Assembly (NCBI GenBank): GCA_964017235.1
Contig: OZ024936.1
Location: forward strand, 45,807,028 to 45,871,027
Length of the DNA stretch: 64,000 bases
Source of the DNA: Sabellastarte sp. h YS-2021
Taxonomy: Eukaryota; Annelida; Polychaeta; Sabellida; Sabellidae
Direction: 5' to 3'
The notes under the pieces were generated by a model, which saw only the letters and a program-made list of their open reading frames with translations, ran no database searches and was not told the DNA's origin. Below are positions 44,486 to 54,967 of this stretch, piece after piece. The position numbers and the translations under genes are program-made. How positions within the stretch are numbered: the first letter of the stretch is position 1; every line of letters begins with the position of its first letter.

Positions 44486-44861
44486 GTAGCCTTTCTCAGT
44501 CTTTTAAACCATATTGCTAATGTTGTTAAAATATGAAGTTATAGAAATAATGAGTTAAATAATTTCTTTTAAACTACTTGTTAATTGAAAATAAAAAGTG
44601 TATGACTGAGAGTGTATTGAAATAATATGTAATTTTCCAAATAGCATTTACACTACTTTATTTTTTGTCTCATTAAAATAACCACTTGCAGAAAGGCTAA
44701 CATTTGCACATATCCCCCCCCCCCTCTCTCTCCACACCACATACACTACAAACTACCAGTGAGAAAAGCCATGAAACATAGCAACAGGCATACATACACA
44801 TGGCATTCTACACACATAAAAAAGCATTGGGGGAAGCAAAGCTGATTGTGTGTGAATTATT
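44486..44861. other. Spacer between the two dispersed repeats
   Basis: Contains an 11-base C run followed by CT repeats at 44714-44732; otherwise nothing recognised. Confidence 0.4.
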
Positions 44862-45105
44862 GATTTACGTTTGTGAGGAAGAGAAGCAGATTTCACTGTA
44901 AAAGCCCAATTAAAAATAAGAAAAACTCTCTCCTGGCTTTAATTTTCAAACAAATTACATCAAATTCGGTAGAACCCGTCTGTACCCCATGAAGTACCTG
45001 CCCACCAAATTTGAGCTCGATTGGTGTTATAGTTTTTGAGTTATAAGGGCGAAACGGTGCACAGACAGACAGAAACAAACTGATCACAATAACCCTCTCC
45101 TATCG
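44862..45105. repeat. Dispersed repeat, copy 2
   Basis: Direct-oriented partner of 44244-44485, about 618 bp downstream. It also carries GTTATAGTTTTTGAGTTATA and AGGGCGAAACGGTGC, a phrase I recognise from repeats common in marine invertebrate genomes. Confidence 0.75.
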
Positions 45106-45289
45106 TCGAGCGTTAATTATGTTGAAACACAAAAATACACAACACAGACTTACAATTGATCGGATAATACAATATAGATGGACAACAAATACATACCAAT
45201 CTAACACCATGCAGTACACAAACAATCTCAGATTGTAAACAAGGTAATGTGTAACAATAAATCAGTATTGACAAGGGTTGATCAAATTA

Positions 45290-46250
45290 TGTTCATACAA
45301 TTTATGGTCCATTGCCAACTGAATATATTCAAGAAGTGACATCAGTCTTTATTGTCAAAGGTCTGTTATCTTTGGGGTCATTTGACAAACTTGTGATTGG
45401 TCTTCCATTAATGATGTCTTCCACAACTGTTAGCAATGTCATCAGACTGTCATCATCTAACAGTTGTTGCTTCAAAACACTAGTCAATACAGCTCAAATT
45501 GTTCTGATTTGTCTCTCCCAGACACCACCCATACATGAGGCTCCTGGAGGGTTGAACGTCCAGGCAATCTCTTTTTTCAGAAGGTGTTTGTGTATTTGAG
45601 CCTGATTCCACTCCTGAATTGAATGTTTCAACTCTTGGTGACCTCCCTTGAGATTGGTACCATTGTCTGACCATATCTCGTTTGGTTCACCTCTTCTTGC
45701 AGAAATCGCTCAAGGGCATTTATGCAGCTACTGGTGTCCAGTGAATGTGCCACCTCAATATGTACAGCTCTGGTGGTAAGACAAGTAAAGGCACATCTCT
45801 TAATATGGCTGCGAGCTCTCTTACCAACAAATGGGCCAAGGTAATCCACCCCAACATTGGTGCCGGTGTGGTTCATGCAGAATCAAGTGGGATTCTGGCG
45901 AGTTGCTCATCTGTTGTGTTTCAGTTTTGACTCTAATTTTCTTGTATTTGACACATTTGTATACAATTTTCTTCACCAGCTTTCTTCCCTTTAGTATCCG
46001 AAATCTGCGTCTTGTCTCAGCCAAAACACACTCAACACCTGCATGCGTTATTCTATGATGGTAATACTCTACTACTAGCACTGACACTGGATGTTCATAC
46101 GGAAGAATGACTTGATGTTTTGAGCAGGTTTCTAATGAAGAATTTTACTAAGCACCCAACTACTACCAGTATATTTTCTGAGTGTTTCTTTGGTTTTAGC
46201 CTCCTCAACTGATTGCAGCTTGGATTAATATGCTTCCTTTGAGCATGCCT
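45290..46250 (-). pseudogene. BEL/Pao retrotransposon integrase
   Basis: The minus strand encodes the H-H/C-C zinc region (EYYHHRITHAGVECVLAETR, RRFRILKGRKLVKKI, degraded Cys pair) and the catalytic core: VGVDYLGPF (first Asp), [20 protein letters not shown], the second-Asp block SDNGTN near 45665, and the Glu in GGVWER near 45520. The C-terminus includes VVEDIINGRP. This D,D-35-E order with TRAVHIE is characteristic of BEL/Pao. Frame changes occur near 45700 and 45860, so it is inactive. Gag remnants of the same class lie upstream (48790-48190). Confidence 0.8.
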
Positions 46251-46339
46251 AATCACAGCATTTTCTGCAGCATGTAAATCTTCAACGGTTAGGTAACCGG
46301 TTGATATGGGTTTCTCCTCAACACACAGCCAAGTCTCAA

Positions 46340-46881
46340 CATGTTTGATATTTCACCGATCCTCCCTAACTCTTGATCCCGTGGCTCCACCCACCTGGAA
46401 ACTGGCTTGTTCTAGTCACTTCTTGTCTTGTCTTAATCACTTCCAGTCTTATCTTATTACTTCCAGTCTTGTCTTATTACTTCTAGTCTTGTCATTATCA
46501 CTGCACGCGTTATCCTAGCTTGTTTTTTTTTCACTTAAGTCTTGCTCATTTGCAGTTCATTTCCAGTACATTATAAAGTGAAAATATGACCAGGAATTAT
46601 ATAAAGAATGAGAAAAAACAGTGCATGTAATTGTAATCTTAAAGGTAACAGGAAGAAAAAGTCCACATGTATGTTGTAATATATTAAGAAACCTGATGAA
46701 GTGTTTTATTTGGTTACACAGTAATAAAACTCCTAGTCTATTACGTCCGCTCGGGCAGGTGAAACTACCCATATTTGCCTCATGCTTTTTTCTGGATTTT
46801 TGTGCACGATCCCTGACTCACCTAACTGACTCTATGGGGTCATAGGGTCGGTTGTAGAGATGGCTCCAGTGAAACACCCCC
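46340..46881 (+). mobile_element. TIR element copy, internally deleted (relative of 58055-59355)
   Basis: Aligns in the opposite orientation to 59240-58055: ATGTTTGATATTTCACC, AACTCTTGATCCCGTGG, AAAAACAGTGCATGTAAT, CTGGATTTTTGTGCACGATC and the end AGTGAAACACCCC followed by TTA. About 0.7 kb from the middle of the long copy is absent. The left end is lost or too diverged to see. Confidence 0.7.
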
Positions 46882-47039
46882 TTACTCTGTATTCATAGTG
46901 ACTCAAAAATAACAAGTTACAACTAATTTACTCAACAGTGGGAACCTCAAAGTAGCTATTACCCGGCTATGCAATGAGCTACAGATCTGCAATTTTACTA
47001 TGTTATAGCTTACCACCTTTTTTAAACAAAATTCTCTAA

Positions 47040-47350
47040 ATGCAATAGTTTTCAAGTTACAAGTCAAAAATTTTGATGTCTTTTTGACTCCCCAGAGCAT
47101 AATTTTGACTCCTTGGCTCAAAATAGCTATTACTCGTTCGATTTTGACCCCAGGCCTGCATAAAAGATAGGGTGGTGATTTGATCATACCCACCAATTCA
47201 TGCACTAAATATAAAATAAATCTGAAAGAAACTGTGCCCTATAGCTTGAATACAAGCACTAGTCAAAATTTTTACATTTTTGACCCATCAGAGCATAATT
47301 TTGACTCCTGGACTACCAAAAGAATAGGGTGGCCAGATCTCTGCCATAGC
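47040..47350. repeat. Two ~195-bp tandem units
   Basis: CAGAGCATAATTTTGACTCC occurs at 47092-47111 and near 47288-47307, each preceded by AGTCAAAATTT-like sequence and followed by a (A)TAGGGTGG block (47168 and 47327). It seems to belong to a longer non-coding repeat (46890-47420). Confidence 0.55.
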
Positions 47351-47520
47351 AAGCCACTTGCCAAGTTTCAAAGGAACCCCAAAAGAAATGTGGCTTGTAG
47401 GTCGAACACAAGAAATATCTACGACGTGGATACTTATAACTTCAGGACTCTTCAGCCTCTATGTCTTTTATTATTGCTTCTACAGTTTGCTATGTTTCTT
47501 GGATACACCGCCGGCTCGCA

Positions 47521-48189
47521 ATAAAGCAAGCGGCATAAGTCTAGTTAAAATACCCTTTTTTTCTGGATTATTCACATGAAATTTAAAATCAATATTTGGT
47601 TGCACTGTGATGAATTAGATTTCTATCACAGCTATCAGCAGATGAAAATTAAAAGTAATTTACAAAAGAAATTAAATTCTTAATTATTCTTCTGTATAAT
47701 ATAACTTTGGAAAAGTTGGTTGTTGGTGTGACACATATTTGTAAGATCTTTTTTGCAATAGTATCCATAGGAATAAATGGGTATTTCATTAATATTTTCT
47801 AAAAAGAAAATATTTTGGAGTTAACATTTCACAAAGTTTATAAAAGGCAACAGAAAAGCAGAATCAATTTTATAAACAATTTATATACCACAAAAAACAG
47901 CATCAGTTTTATTTTTTACTGTGAAGACAGGTACATTTTACAAGGTGTTACATTTTACATTTGCTGTGATCTGGGTCTGTGGAGATAAAAGGCCATATTA
48001 AGTCACTATGTGTTTTTTTATGTTAGGCTTTTGTAGATATAAATAAAACAGAATGCATGTAGAGAGGTGGGGCTAGGAGGGATTTGACTTCAAGCAAAAT
48101 TTACAAGGCTCTTTCTCTTAGCTGTATGCTGCTGTTAAAGTCAGTATATGTATGAGTATGTTATAGAAACTGAAACTCCATTATCTGAA
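47521..48189. other. No recognisable feature
   Basis: AT-rich. Expected position of protease-RT in a BEL element, but no RT motif is visible. Confidence 0.35.
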
Positions 48190-48790
48190 CTGAGAATTTT
48201 CCCTAACTGCAAGGAAACTTACGCCTTCAGCAAGGATAACATTGAATCTGACTCTTGCTGGTATCATTGGCATTGTAATTTTCCCCAAGATGTTTCTGGA
48301 ATTGGGTTCATATGGTACTGACACTTGCTTCATCTGATTCTGAGGTGTCACTGTTCCTGCCAGTGGAATTGGCTGGATCTGTGATGTATATTTATTATAA
48401 TCTTCATCATTTGGTTTTCTTTGAGGAAGATGGAGAAACTTGCTATGCTTCTTTCCACATCCATCAATGGTGCATGTAAATTATCTTCAACAGTCTCTAG
48501 CAAAACGACCTTCACCAAAACAGTTCACACAGCAATTTCTGTCTAACAAAGGAAAGTCTATTCTTGACACTTAAAGCCTTAAATCTTTGACATTTAAACA
48601 GTCGATGTGACTGCTCACAACATGGGCAAACCCTTGAATTATTTGTTTTGTCTGATTTACCCTTGTCTTGTACAGCAAAGCTAATATAGCCGTTCCTTTT
48701 ATTTCCTCTAATCTTGGTCTTTGGAGCTATCCTTCCAAACACAGGATCTGACACCTCATCAGCTGCAAGGTCCACAAACTTCATAATATC
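48190..48790 (-). pseudogene. BEL/Pao gag C-terminus and start of protease region
   Basis: The minus strand encodes CPCCEQSHRLFKCQRFKAL…RLSFVRQKLLC and, after a small gap, CFGEGRFARDC: the paired zinc knuckles of BEL/Pao gag (CxxCxxxHxLxxCxxF…LCxNCL). Downstream, KKHSKFLHLPQRK and a protease-leader-like stretch (MPMIPARVRFNVILAEGVSF) follow. Stops and frame changes make it a relic. Same strand and order as the integrase at 46250-45290. Confidence 0.65.
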
Positions 48791-50276
48791 CCCTAGATTG
48801 GCATTTCTCCCGTACCTTGACTTTATGCTGTGGATTTCTCATATTTCATAACAAATGTTTTATATATTGATAAAATTAAGTGTTTGATGTTACACTTTGA
48901 AAATGTGGCTTAAGCCAAATGGAACAAATGGCATGCAGTGGGCCATATTTGATAGTGGGATTTTTTTTATTTTTCACTCTGTAGGTTTATATACCGTTGC
49001 CACTCTCTGAAGTACCCATGGGCAATGCGACCAAATATTTGCAAAATTTGAATTGGTAACCTTAAAGTTGCCATCAAATTTATTGAGACATTAAGGTAAC
49101 CAAAAAGTGGACTAAGGTCCTAGCACACCTGCATACCAAATATGAACCAAATCCATGTTGCAGTTTTGAAAGTTATAAGCTCTTGAAGGTCATGGGGACT
49201 TTGTCCCACATGGCTCAAATCGTATGATCAACTGCTTAATATATTTTTATGCTGGTTTATGATATTTTTCTTATAATAATTAGGGATGAGTTTGTGTCAT
49301 CAGGGATCAGAGTATCAAGAGAATTTTACTGAAATACTGAAACCAAACATCTTAACTTCAGTACATATATAGGGGGATGTCTTTAAGTATGAGATACATA
49401 TATTAAGATACAAATAAAAAATCTGACGATATTATTTTACCGCCATATCTTTCATCACATTTTGTTCAAGAGGACTTCACTTCTAGTTGGCGGGCCAATT
49501 CAATTGGGGTTATTCAAGTACTCAACTCTTTTTCAGTATACTGGAATCGGAATGGTTTTCTATTAACAGAATACTGAAGCAAAAAATCCCAAACAAAACA
49601 CTTGTGCAACATTAATTTTACCTTTTATGACTGAACAAATGTATACACTGAAATGCCATTTTCCCTATTTTACCCTTCATATTAAATCCACCCATGAGTT
49701 CATTAGTCATAAGCCTGAAATGAAATGCATATTTTTCCATTGTTTATAATGCAAACTACAAGTCTAACACTACCATTATCTCATATTCATCATGTTATAG
49801 TTCTGAAATATTATTGAAGTTGTTGATATCAATACAATGTATACTTTTTGTCCACAGATAATGATATTTATTATTATCAGCAATTCCATAATTAAATATT
49901 TTTAAAAGTGAAAATGCTATTAAGTGAATTGATATAAACAATCTGTTTGGGATTCTATTGACACAGTCTTTTGTTCCAAACCTTTCAATTTGTGATAAGT
50001 GGGAAATCTGAATATTTAAAAATAAACAAAATGGAATATTCAAATCATATTTAAAATAAATTATGTTGTAAGCATCAAATGGATTCACCTCATAAAATAA
50101 CAAGTTCCACATTTCACATAAACAAATATAATTGAGAACTCAGTTTGGGAAAATAATAGTGTTCTTAACATGATACTGTTATACCGCATTTCATTCCACT
50201 TGGGACTAAAATAGCAACAACCACTATCAGCTGATGATAACCGGTATGTATAAATCTATTTATCTACCCACAATGC
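48791..50276. other. Mostly unassigned; one weak dispersed repeat
   Basis: 49118-49230 (ATACCAAATATGAACCAAAT…AGTTATAAGCTC) resembles the 'sensor-like' dispersed repeats of the 44-kb type. The rest holds no gene I can support. Confidence 0.35.
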
Positions 50277-50741
50277 ACAGTCCCCACCCTTCCAAGTCCA
50301 AGCAACAAGACAGTGCGGGTTAACATTTTATTGATATACAATAACATAAGTAAATTACAGTTGTACAATGGTTAATATGTAAATCTACTTTATTTTTACA
50401 GATTACAATTGCCATAATGCAGCAGTGAATCCATTAAATATAACACAAGTTAAGTTAAACATAAAGCAGAGTGTTAAAAGGTTAAATGTAAATACAGACA
50501 ATTCTTTAAACTTCTCTGATGTTTTACATTTGTTTAAACTGAGATATGATACAATCACAGAACCCACATGTGAATGACACTTTGACCCTTGACCTCAAGG
50601 TCAGAGTAAAAGTAAGGTTAACTCCCCTGTTCAAATTTGACCCTAACTAAGTGCCGTACGAGGGGACCCAGAGGTCAAAGGGTTTTGGTGTTATTACTTG
50701 TAAGTACTGGATTTTTCTACATCATTTTTAGCCAACTGCCT
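50277..50741 (-). repeat. Split direct repeat B2
   Basis: 465 bp, nearly identical to B1 (51074-51545). Differences seen: TTCTCTG/CATCTCTG-type change near 50511, an 8-bp GGTCAAAG expansion in B1, and one extra T in B1. Confidence 0.95.
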
Positions 50742-50842
50742 AATACGAAAACACACTAAAATTATTATGTAAAATTGATAAAACCGTGTTAAAAACCAGC
50801 TACTACCAGAGCATTTGCCCTGGCAAAGGGAGGGAGGGAGGG
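50742..50842 (-). other. Spacer between B2 and A2 with a (G3A)3G3 tract
   Basis: About 100 bp not duplicated elsewhere in the element. It ends with TTTGCC-CT-GGCAAA (inverted repeat) and GGGAGGGAGGGAGGG at 50828-50842, directly abutting A2. Confidence 0.85.
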
Positions 50843-51077
50843 AAATTTTTCAAACATGTCCTCCTAGTTTCATTGTTCCTGGCCAACTGAAGCTTCTTGT
50901 TTCCAAATTTCCCACCTTTAAATTGCCCAACCAATCAGATTGCTTGATACATGCCCTTTGTTTTGCCAATGTGAACCCCAATTGGGGGCTACTATACCCC
51001 AGAACTACCTGGAATTCCCGCCTGTCCCAAGAAGGGGGGACTGACCTTCATGATGCCTTTTACACCATTCCTGACAG
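50843..51077 (-). repeat. Split direct repeat A2
   Basis: 235 bp matching A1 (56610-56844) with about one visible difference (CAAACATGT versus CAAATATGT). Contiguous with B1 through a shared ACAGT. Confidence 0.95.
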
Positions 51078-51545
51078 TCCCCACCCTTCCAAGTCCAAGC
51101 AACAAGACAGTGCGGGTTAACATTTTATTGATATACAATAACATAAGTAAATTACAGTTGTACAATGGTTAATATGTAAATCTACTTTATTTTTACAGAT
51201 TACAATTGCCATAATGCAGCAGTGAATCCATTAAATATAACACAAGTTAAGTTAAACATAAAGCAGAGTGTTAAAAGGTTAAATGTAAATACAGACAATT
51301 CTTTAACATCTCTGATGTTTTACATTTGTTTAAACTGAGATATGATACAATCACAGAACCCACATGTGAATGACACTTTGACCCTTGACCTCAAGGTCAG
51401 AGTAAAAGTAAGGTTAACTCCCCTGTTCAAATTTGACCCTAACTAAGTGCCGTACGAGGGGACCCAGAGGTCAAAGGTCAAAGGGTTTTGGTGTTATTAC
51501 TTGTAAGTACTGGATTTTTCTACATCATTTTTTAGCCAACTGCCT
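51074..51545 (-). repeat. Split direct repeat B1
   Basis: 472 bp, partner of B2; lies just downstream of the recombinase stop codon. The B1-A2 boundary would match the junction of the circular DNA form. Confidence 0.95.
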
Positions 51546-51562
51546 CAAGCCCAATTGCAACA

Positions 51563-52561
51563 TTATGAAGCATTTATTAGGTGTTGAAAAGAAGCAGCTA
51601 TCTCAGCACTTCGAGAGGAATCTTGCTGGATATAAGTCCAGACACAGTCAGACGCCCAGGAGCCATGGGACTTGATAGTCTGAACAGGGACATGGGCATT
51701 ATACGCACAGGAGGCTCCTGAGCGTCTGAAAGTGTGAAAGGAAAAATGATGAGGATGGAGACCTAATTTCACATTGAGTTTTGACAAGGTTTTTCGCAAT
51801 CTGGATTCTGTGACAACTCTAAAACCATCATTGGTTCTAACTTGGAACAAGGGTTGGAGAGGAGCTGGTTTATAATGGGCCAAAGCCCTCTTTAGGGCAT
51901 ACACAGGGCAAAGTGGAGAGGGGTGGAGGAGAGGGAGGGTGATGATATGTACTTTGTCTCGACTTTGCATTGTTTTTGACCACTTTAGGGTAATGCGCAT
52001 TCCAGATTTGGTAAATTCCACATCTGACCTGGTGAGGTGTCTAGTATTATCAAATTGTGCATTTGAATGTGGAGCTATATTGGAGATCCTGAGAAATCCA
52101 AAGAACGCAACTAGGAAAATTGCTTTGAAAGTGAAAGGGGACACCAGGTCGTGACATGCTTGGACTAATTGTTGCAAAGTTGGAAGGGAAATGATATTTC
52201 TCTTCACCAGGGACATAGGGCGGTTGATTTTTAGAGACTTTGTGAAGAACCTGATGCAAGGGTGTTCTAACAGGTGAAACTCGAGGTCGTACATAATAAA
52301 GTTTGCTTTTAAAGCTGACACATTGTTACATATCATGTTATATGAAACTCCATTTTCCACTAGATATTCCAGGTACGCCATAATGTCCTGGACCTGAATG
52401 GACTGCACATTTAAGGTGCTAATTACACAGAAACCTATGAAATTTCTAAATAACAGTTCATAGCACCTCCTGGTCTTGGGGCGAAAGGCTTGGTAGACCC
52501 TTGAGGCTGCTTTTGACTTCAATTCTGTTAACGCCTTCTGGCCTGAAACAAAGTATAGCAT
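51563..52561 (-). CDS. Tyrosine recombinase of the DIRS-order element (332 aa)
   Basis: Cuts and rejoins DNA through a 3'-phosphotyrosine to integrate the circular element DNA. N-terminal core-binding domain at residues ~15-110 and catalytic domain ~125-325. Catalytic set: Arg158 (FFGFLRISNIAP), Lys194 (WSKT), His276-x-x-Arg279 (SFHTFRRSGAS), His299 (SHGSW) and the nucleophile Tyr310 (CVWTYI). All are present and the frame is open, so the protein may be functional. Starts 12 bases after the RNase H stop, in the same frame as the RNase H tail. Confidence 0.92.
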   Translation of the reverse strand: MLYFVSGQKALTELKSKAASRVYQAFRPKTRRCYELLFRNFIGFCVISTLNVQSIQVQDIMAYLEYLVENGVSYNMICNNVSALKANFIMYDLEFHLLEHPCIRFFTKSLKINRPMSLVKRNIISLPTLQQLVQACHDLVSPFTFKAIFLVAFFGFLRISNIAPHSNAQFDNTRHLTRSDVEFTKSGMRITLKWSKTMQSRDKVHIITLPLLHPSPLCPVYALKRALAHYKPAPLQPLFQVRTNDGFRVVTESRLRKTLSKLNVKLGLHPHHFSFHTFRRSGASCAYNAHVPVQTIKSHGSWASDCVWTYIQQDSSRSAEIAASFQHLINAS

Positions 52562-52573
52562 TTGTTACTTGTG

Positions 52574-52843
52574 TTATATTTCATTGTCTATTTCCAATAC
52601 ATTGTGGGGAATGACCATCCATATGGGATTGTTAACATGTTGACACAATATTTGGTGGTGACTTTGGGTGTTTTTCCACCTGGACAATAAATCAGCCACT
52701 ACATTCTTTCTACCTTGTATATGGGTGTATACAATATCTGTCTGCTTTTGCAGCTTCCATCCATATATTACGCGCACATGCGCCCAAGAATGGGTCTCTG
52801 GCCTTGCCTGTTTGCAATACTTGCACAACTGCCATGTTGTCAC
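52574..52843 (-). CDS. RNase H C-terminal tail of pol, in a shifted frame
   Basis: Carries VYTHIQGRKNVVADLLSRWK, the last RNase H motif (HIxGxxNxxADxLSR). The upstream part of RNase H is in another frame (52710-54866), and the two overlap around 52740. Either a single-base indel has broken pol or a frameshift is used. Ends TAA just before the recombinase ATG. Confidence 0.8.
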   Translation of the reverse strand: MTTWQLCKYCKQARPETHSWAHVRVIYGWKLQKQTDIVYTHIQGRKNVVADLLSRWKNTQSHHQILCQHVNNPIWMVIPHNVLEIDNEI

Positions 52844-54866
52844 ATTTGACCTGAATCCTTTGGCCCTGCCAAAATGTGCTAAAAATTCGCAGTGCTACCA
52901 AAATATTTAGCATCTCGAGCTGGGTGATGGCTAAGTTATTATAGTGTTTTTCAATTGCTACATGGTATATGAGATTCTCCCAGCAACCTCCAAAACCAGT
53001 TAAGCATGCATCCAGTTCGATGGTGCCAAAAATTGGCTGGTGGTCAAAGAAAGATGCGCCATTGTATCTAGCCAAGAATTTTTCGAACCAACGCAAGTCT
53101 CTTCTGAAACCTGGGGTGAGGGTGATAGATTTTTTGTCATAGTTCTGCCTCAGAAGTTCCAACATACGGTTCACAAAAATTCTTGAAGGACGTACACACT
53201 TATGGACATACAGTAAGTTGCCCAATAGTGACTGTAGCTGTTGTTTTGAGCAAAAACGCTTCTGACGCCAATCAGCTAGGATGACGTTTATACGAGCCAA
53301 TTTTTCTTGTGGAATAGCAATAGTTTTTGCAACTGTGTCAATTTCGACACCCAGACAAATTGCAGAGGTAGACGGAGATACCAATTTTTTTACGCTGACG
53401 TCGAGTCCCAGGCGTTGAAGTAATTGGGTCAAATGATCATAGGATTTTCTCGCGACGCCCAGCGTCGCGACCCCGACAAAATCGTCGACGTAATTTATGA
53501 CGTCATAGCCGTCACGACGCATCATGAAGCGTACGGCGTCGCTTATACGTTGAAAAATTTGCGTCCCGTGCCTGCTCCCAAACGGGAGACAGGTGTCCAC
53601 GTACGTGACGTCACGCCAACGTAAGCCCAACAAGTCCAGATCAAAAGGATCAATTTTTACGTGCCTAAACGCGCGACTTATATCAATTTTGAATAAATGG
53701 GCCCCAGGGCCCACCTTTTTTATTGCGTCAGTGATGTGATCCACAGTTGGGAAGGTCAGATCAAAATTTGTGGCCAGGTATGAGTCCTTGTCTATGCCCA
53801 GATTTACAGATGCATCTTTTGGCCATGATAGGTCAATAATGACCCTCCTATGAGCTGCATTCGCTTTTTCACGGGTCATGAATGGTGAATAGTGCAAGTT
53901 TTTTATGGGGCTAGCCCCAAAAGGACCTACAATGGCCTCAAAGTGTGTCTCCTCTTGCAAGTAAGCATCTACGTCCTTGGGGAACTGGAGTGCAGAGTTA
54001 TGGTTATTGCCCTCACAACGTAATTTTGAGTCCCTATTAAAATCAAGTGGAAATCCATATGCTAAAAATTCAAGTAACTGGGTGTCCCAGTAACCTTGCA
54101 ACTGTTGAGCCCACACGTCAACTTTTAACTGGGACTTGATGGGAATTCTGCATCCCAGATAGTTGTATGTACCACTATTTTTTATAATTCTGTGTAGCTG
54201 AATTGGGTCATCTGTGACACTTTCTGATTGAACACAAGTGTCAGAGCTTACAAATTCCCCCAGAGGTGTGAAACCAAAATCGAACGAGGTTTGACATTTC
54301 CATTTGTTATAATTATCACAGTTCAACTCAGCCTGATGCCTAAGTTGACGGTTGAATCGCTTTGCAAACATTGTGTTAACAAATTTGTCCTCATCAATGC
54401 CATTGATGTCGAATAACAAAGCCTGGGTATTGTCGACATTGACGCGTTCTTGTGGGACACTTGTAACTACTGGAGCATGCAATTTGTGATCTGCCATCTC
54501 TGTTACTACATTTGGGGGTTGTTTTGGTGAAACGACGGTCTCTCGACTTTGGGGGCACTGGTCAGTTCTCACCCATGTTTTAACTGGCCAGTGTCCCCCT
54601 TGTTTACCTTCATTACCGCTGTTTTTCTGTTCACTATGACTTACATTGTTTCTAAACACCTTTGTTTTAACCTGGTCACTATCATAATGGTGACCATGTA
54701 CTGAATGGTTTGCCTTCTGGCCTGTGATATGCTTTCGCTTCATGTTCTGAAGTGTTTTGTATTTATTACCCCTAGCCATCAAGGCATTGACACTTTTAAC
54801 AGAGAAATTGGAGTTAGTGAATGTTCTACTGATCACAGGACCCTTGCCTGTATCATTTTCTGACAT
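52710..54866 (-). CDS. DIRS-type reverse transcriptase-RNase H (718 aa, 3' end frameshifted)
   Basis: Residues ~1-220 form a linker after gag; the RT then runs LLEFLAYGFPLDF, SPFMTREKANAAHRRVIIDL, HLFKIDISRAFRHVKI (catalytic Asp), LPFGSRHGTQIFQRIS and the active site YVDD at 53492-53481. The connection has LLGNLLYVHKCVRPSRIFVN. RNase H begins GTIELDACLTGFGGCWEN (Asp), followed by TQLEMLNILVAL (Glu) and VKCDNMAVVQVL (Asp). The frame then leaves the RNase H reading after NIWMEAA and ends within 30 codons. It would copy the element RNA in the cytoplasm or nucleus. Confidence 0.92.
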   Translation of the reverse strand: MSENDTGKGPVISRTFTNSNFSVKSVNALMARGNKYKTLQNMKRKHITGQKANHSVHGHHYDSDQVKTKVFRNNVSHSEQKNSGNEGKQGGHWPVKTWVRTDQCPQSRETVVSPKQPPNVVTEMADHKLHAPVVTSVPQERVNVDNTQALLFDINGIDEDKFVNTMFAKRFNRQLRHQAELNCDNYNKWKCQTSFDFGFTPLGEFVSSDTCVQSESVTDDPIQLHRIIKNSGTYNYLGCRIPIKSQLKVDVWAQQLQGYWDTQLLEFLAYGFPLDFNRDSKLRCEGNNHNSALQFPKDVDAYLQEETHFEAIVGPFGASPIKNLHYSPFMTREKANAAHRRVIIDLSWPKDASVNLGIDKDSYLATNFDLTFPTVDHITDAIKKVGPGAHLFKIDISRAFRHVKIDPFDLDLLGLRWRDVTYVDTCLPFGSRHGTQIFQRISDAVRFMMRRDGYDVINYVDDFVGVATLGVARKSYDHLTQLLQRLGLDVSVKKLVSPSTSAICLGVEIDTVAKTIAIPQEKLARINVILADWRQKRFCSKQQLQSLLGNLLYVHKCVRPSRIFVNRMLELLRQNYDKKSITLTPGFRRDLRWFEKFLARYNGASFFDHQPIFGTIELDACLTGFGGCWENLIYHVAIEKHYNNLAITQLEMLNILVALRIFSTFWQGQRIQVKCDNMAVVQVLQTGKARDPFLGACARNIWMEAAKADRYCIHPYTR

Positions 54867-54967
54867 ACAGCATGTTAACTTTTCATTTTCATTGACACAC
54901 GTATTTTGAGTACTAACACTTTGCAGGAATTCACTACCCTTTGTTATTTTGTGGCTGCCCCCTGTAC

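Noticed and set aside
46890-48180. Possible BEL reverse transcriptase between gag and integrase
   Set aside because: No YxDD-type or flanking RT motif could be read in any frame; the stretch is other repeat sequence.
54228-54416. Small plus-strand frames opposite the retroelement genes (also 52668-52910, 53424-53624, 55563-55940)
   Set aside because: They are antisense shadows of the gag, RT and recombinase genes.
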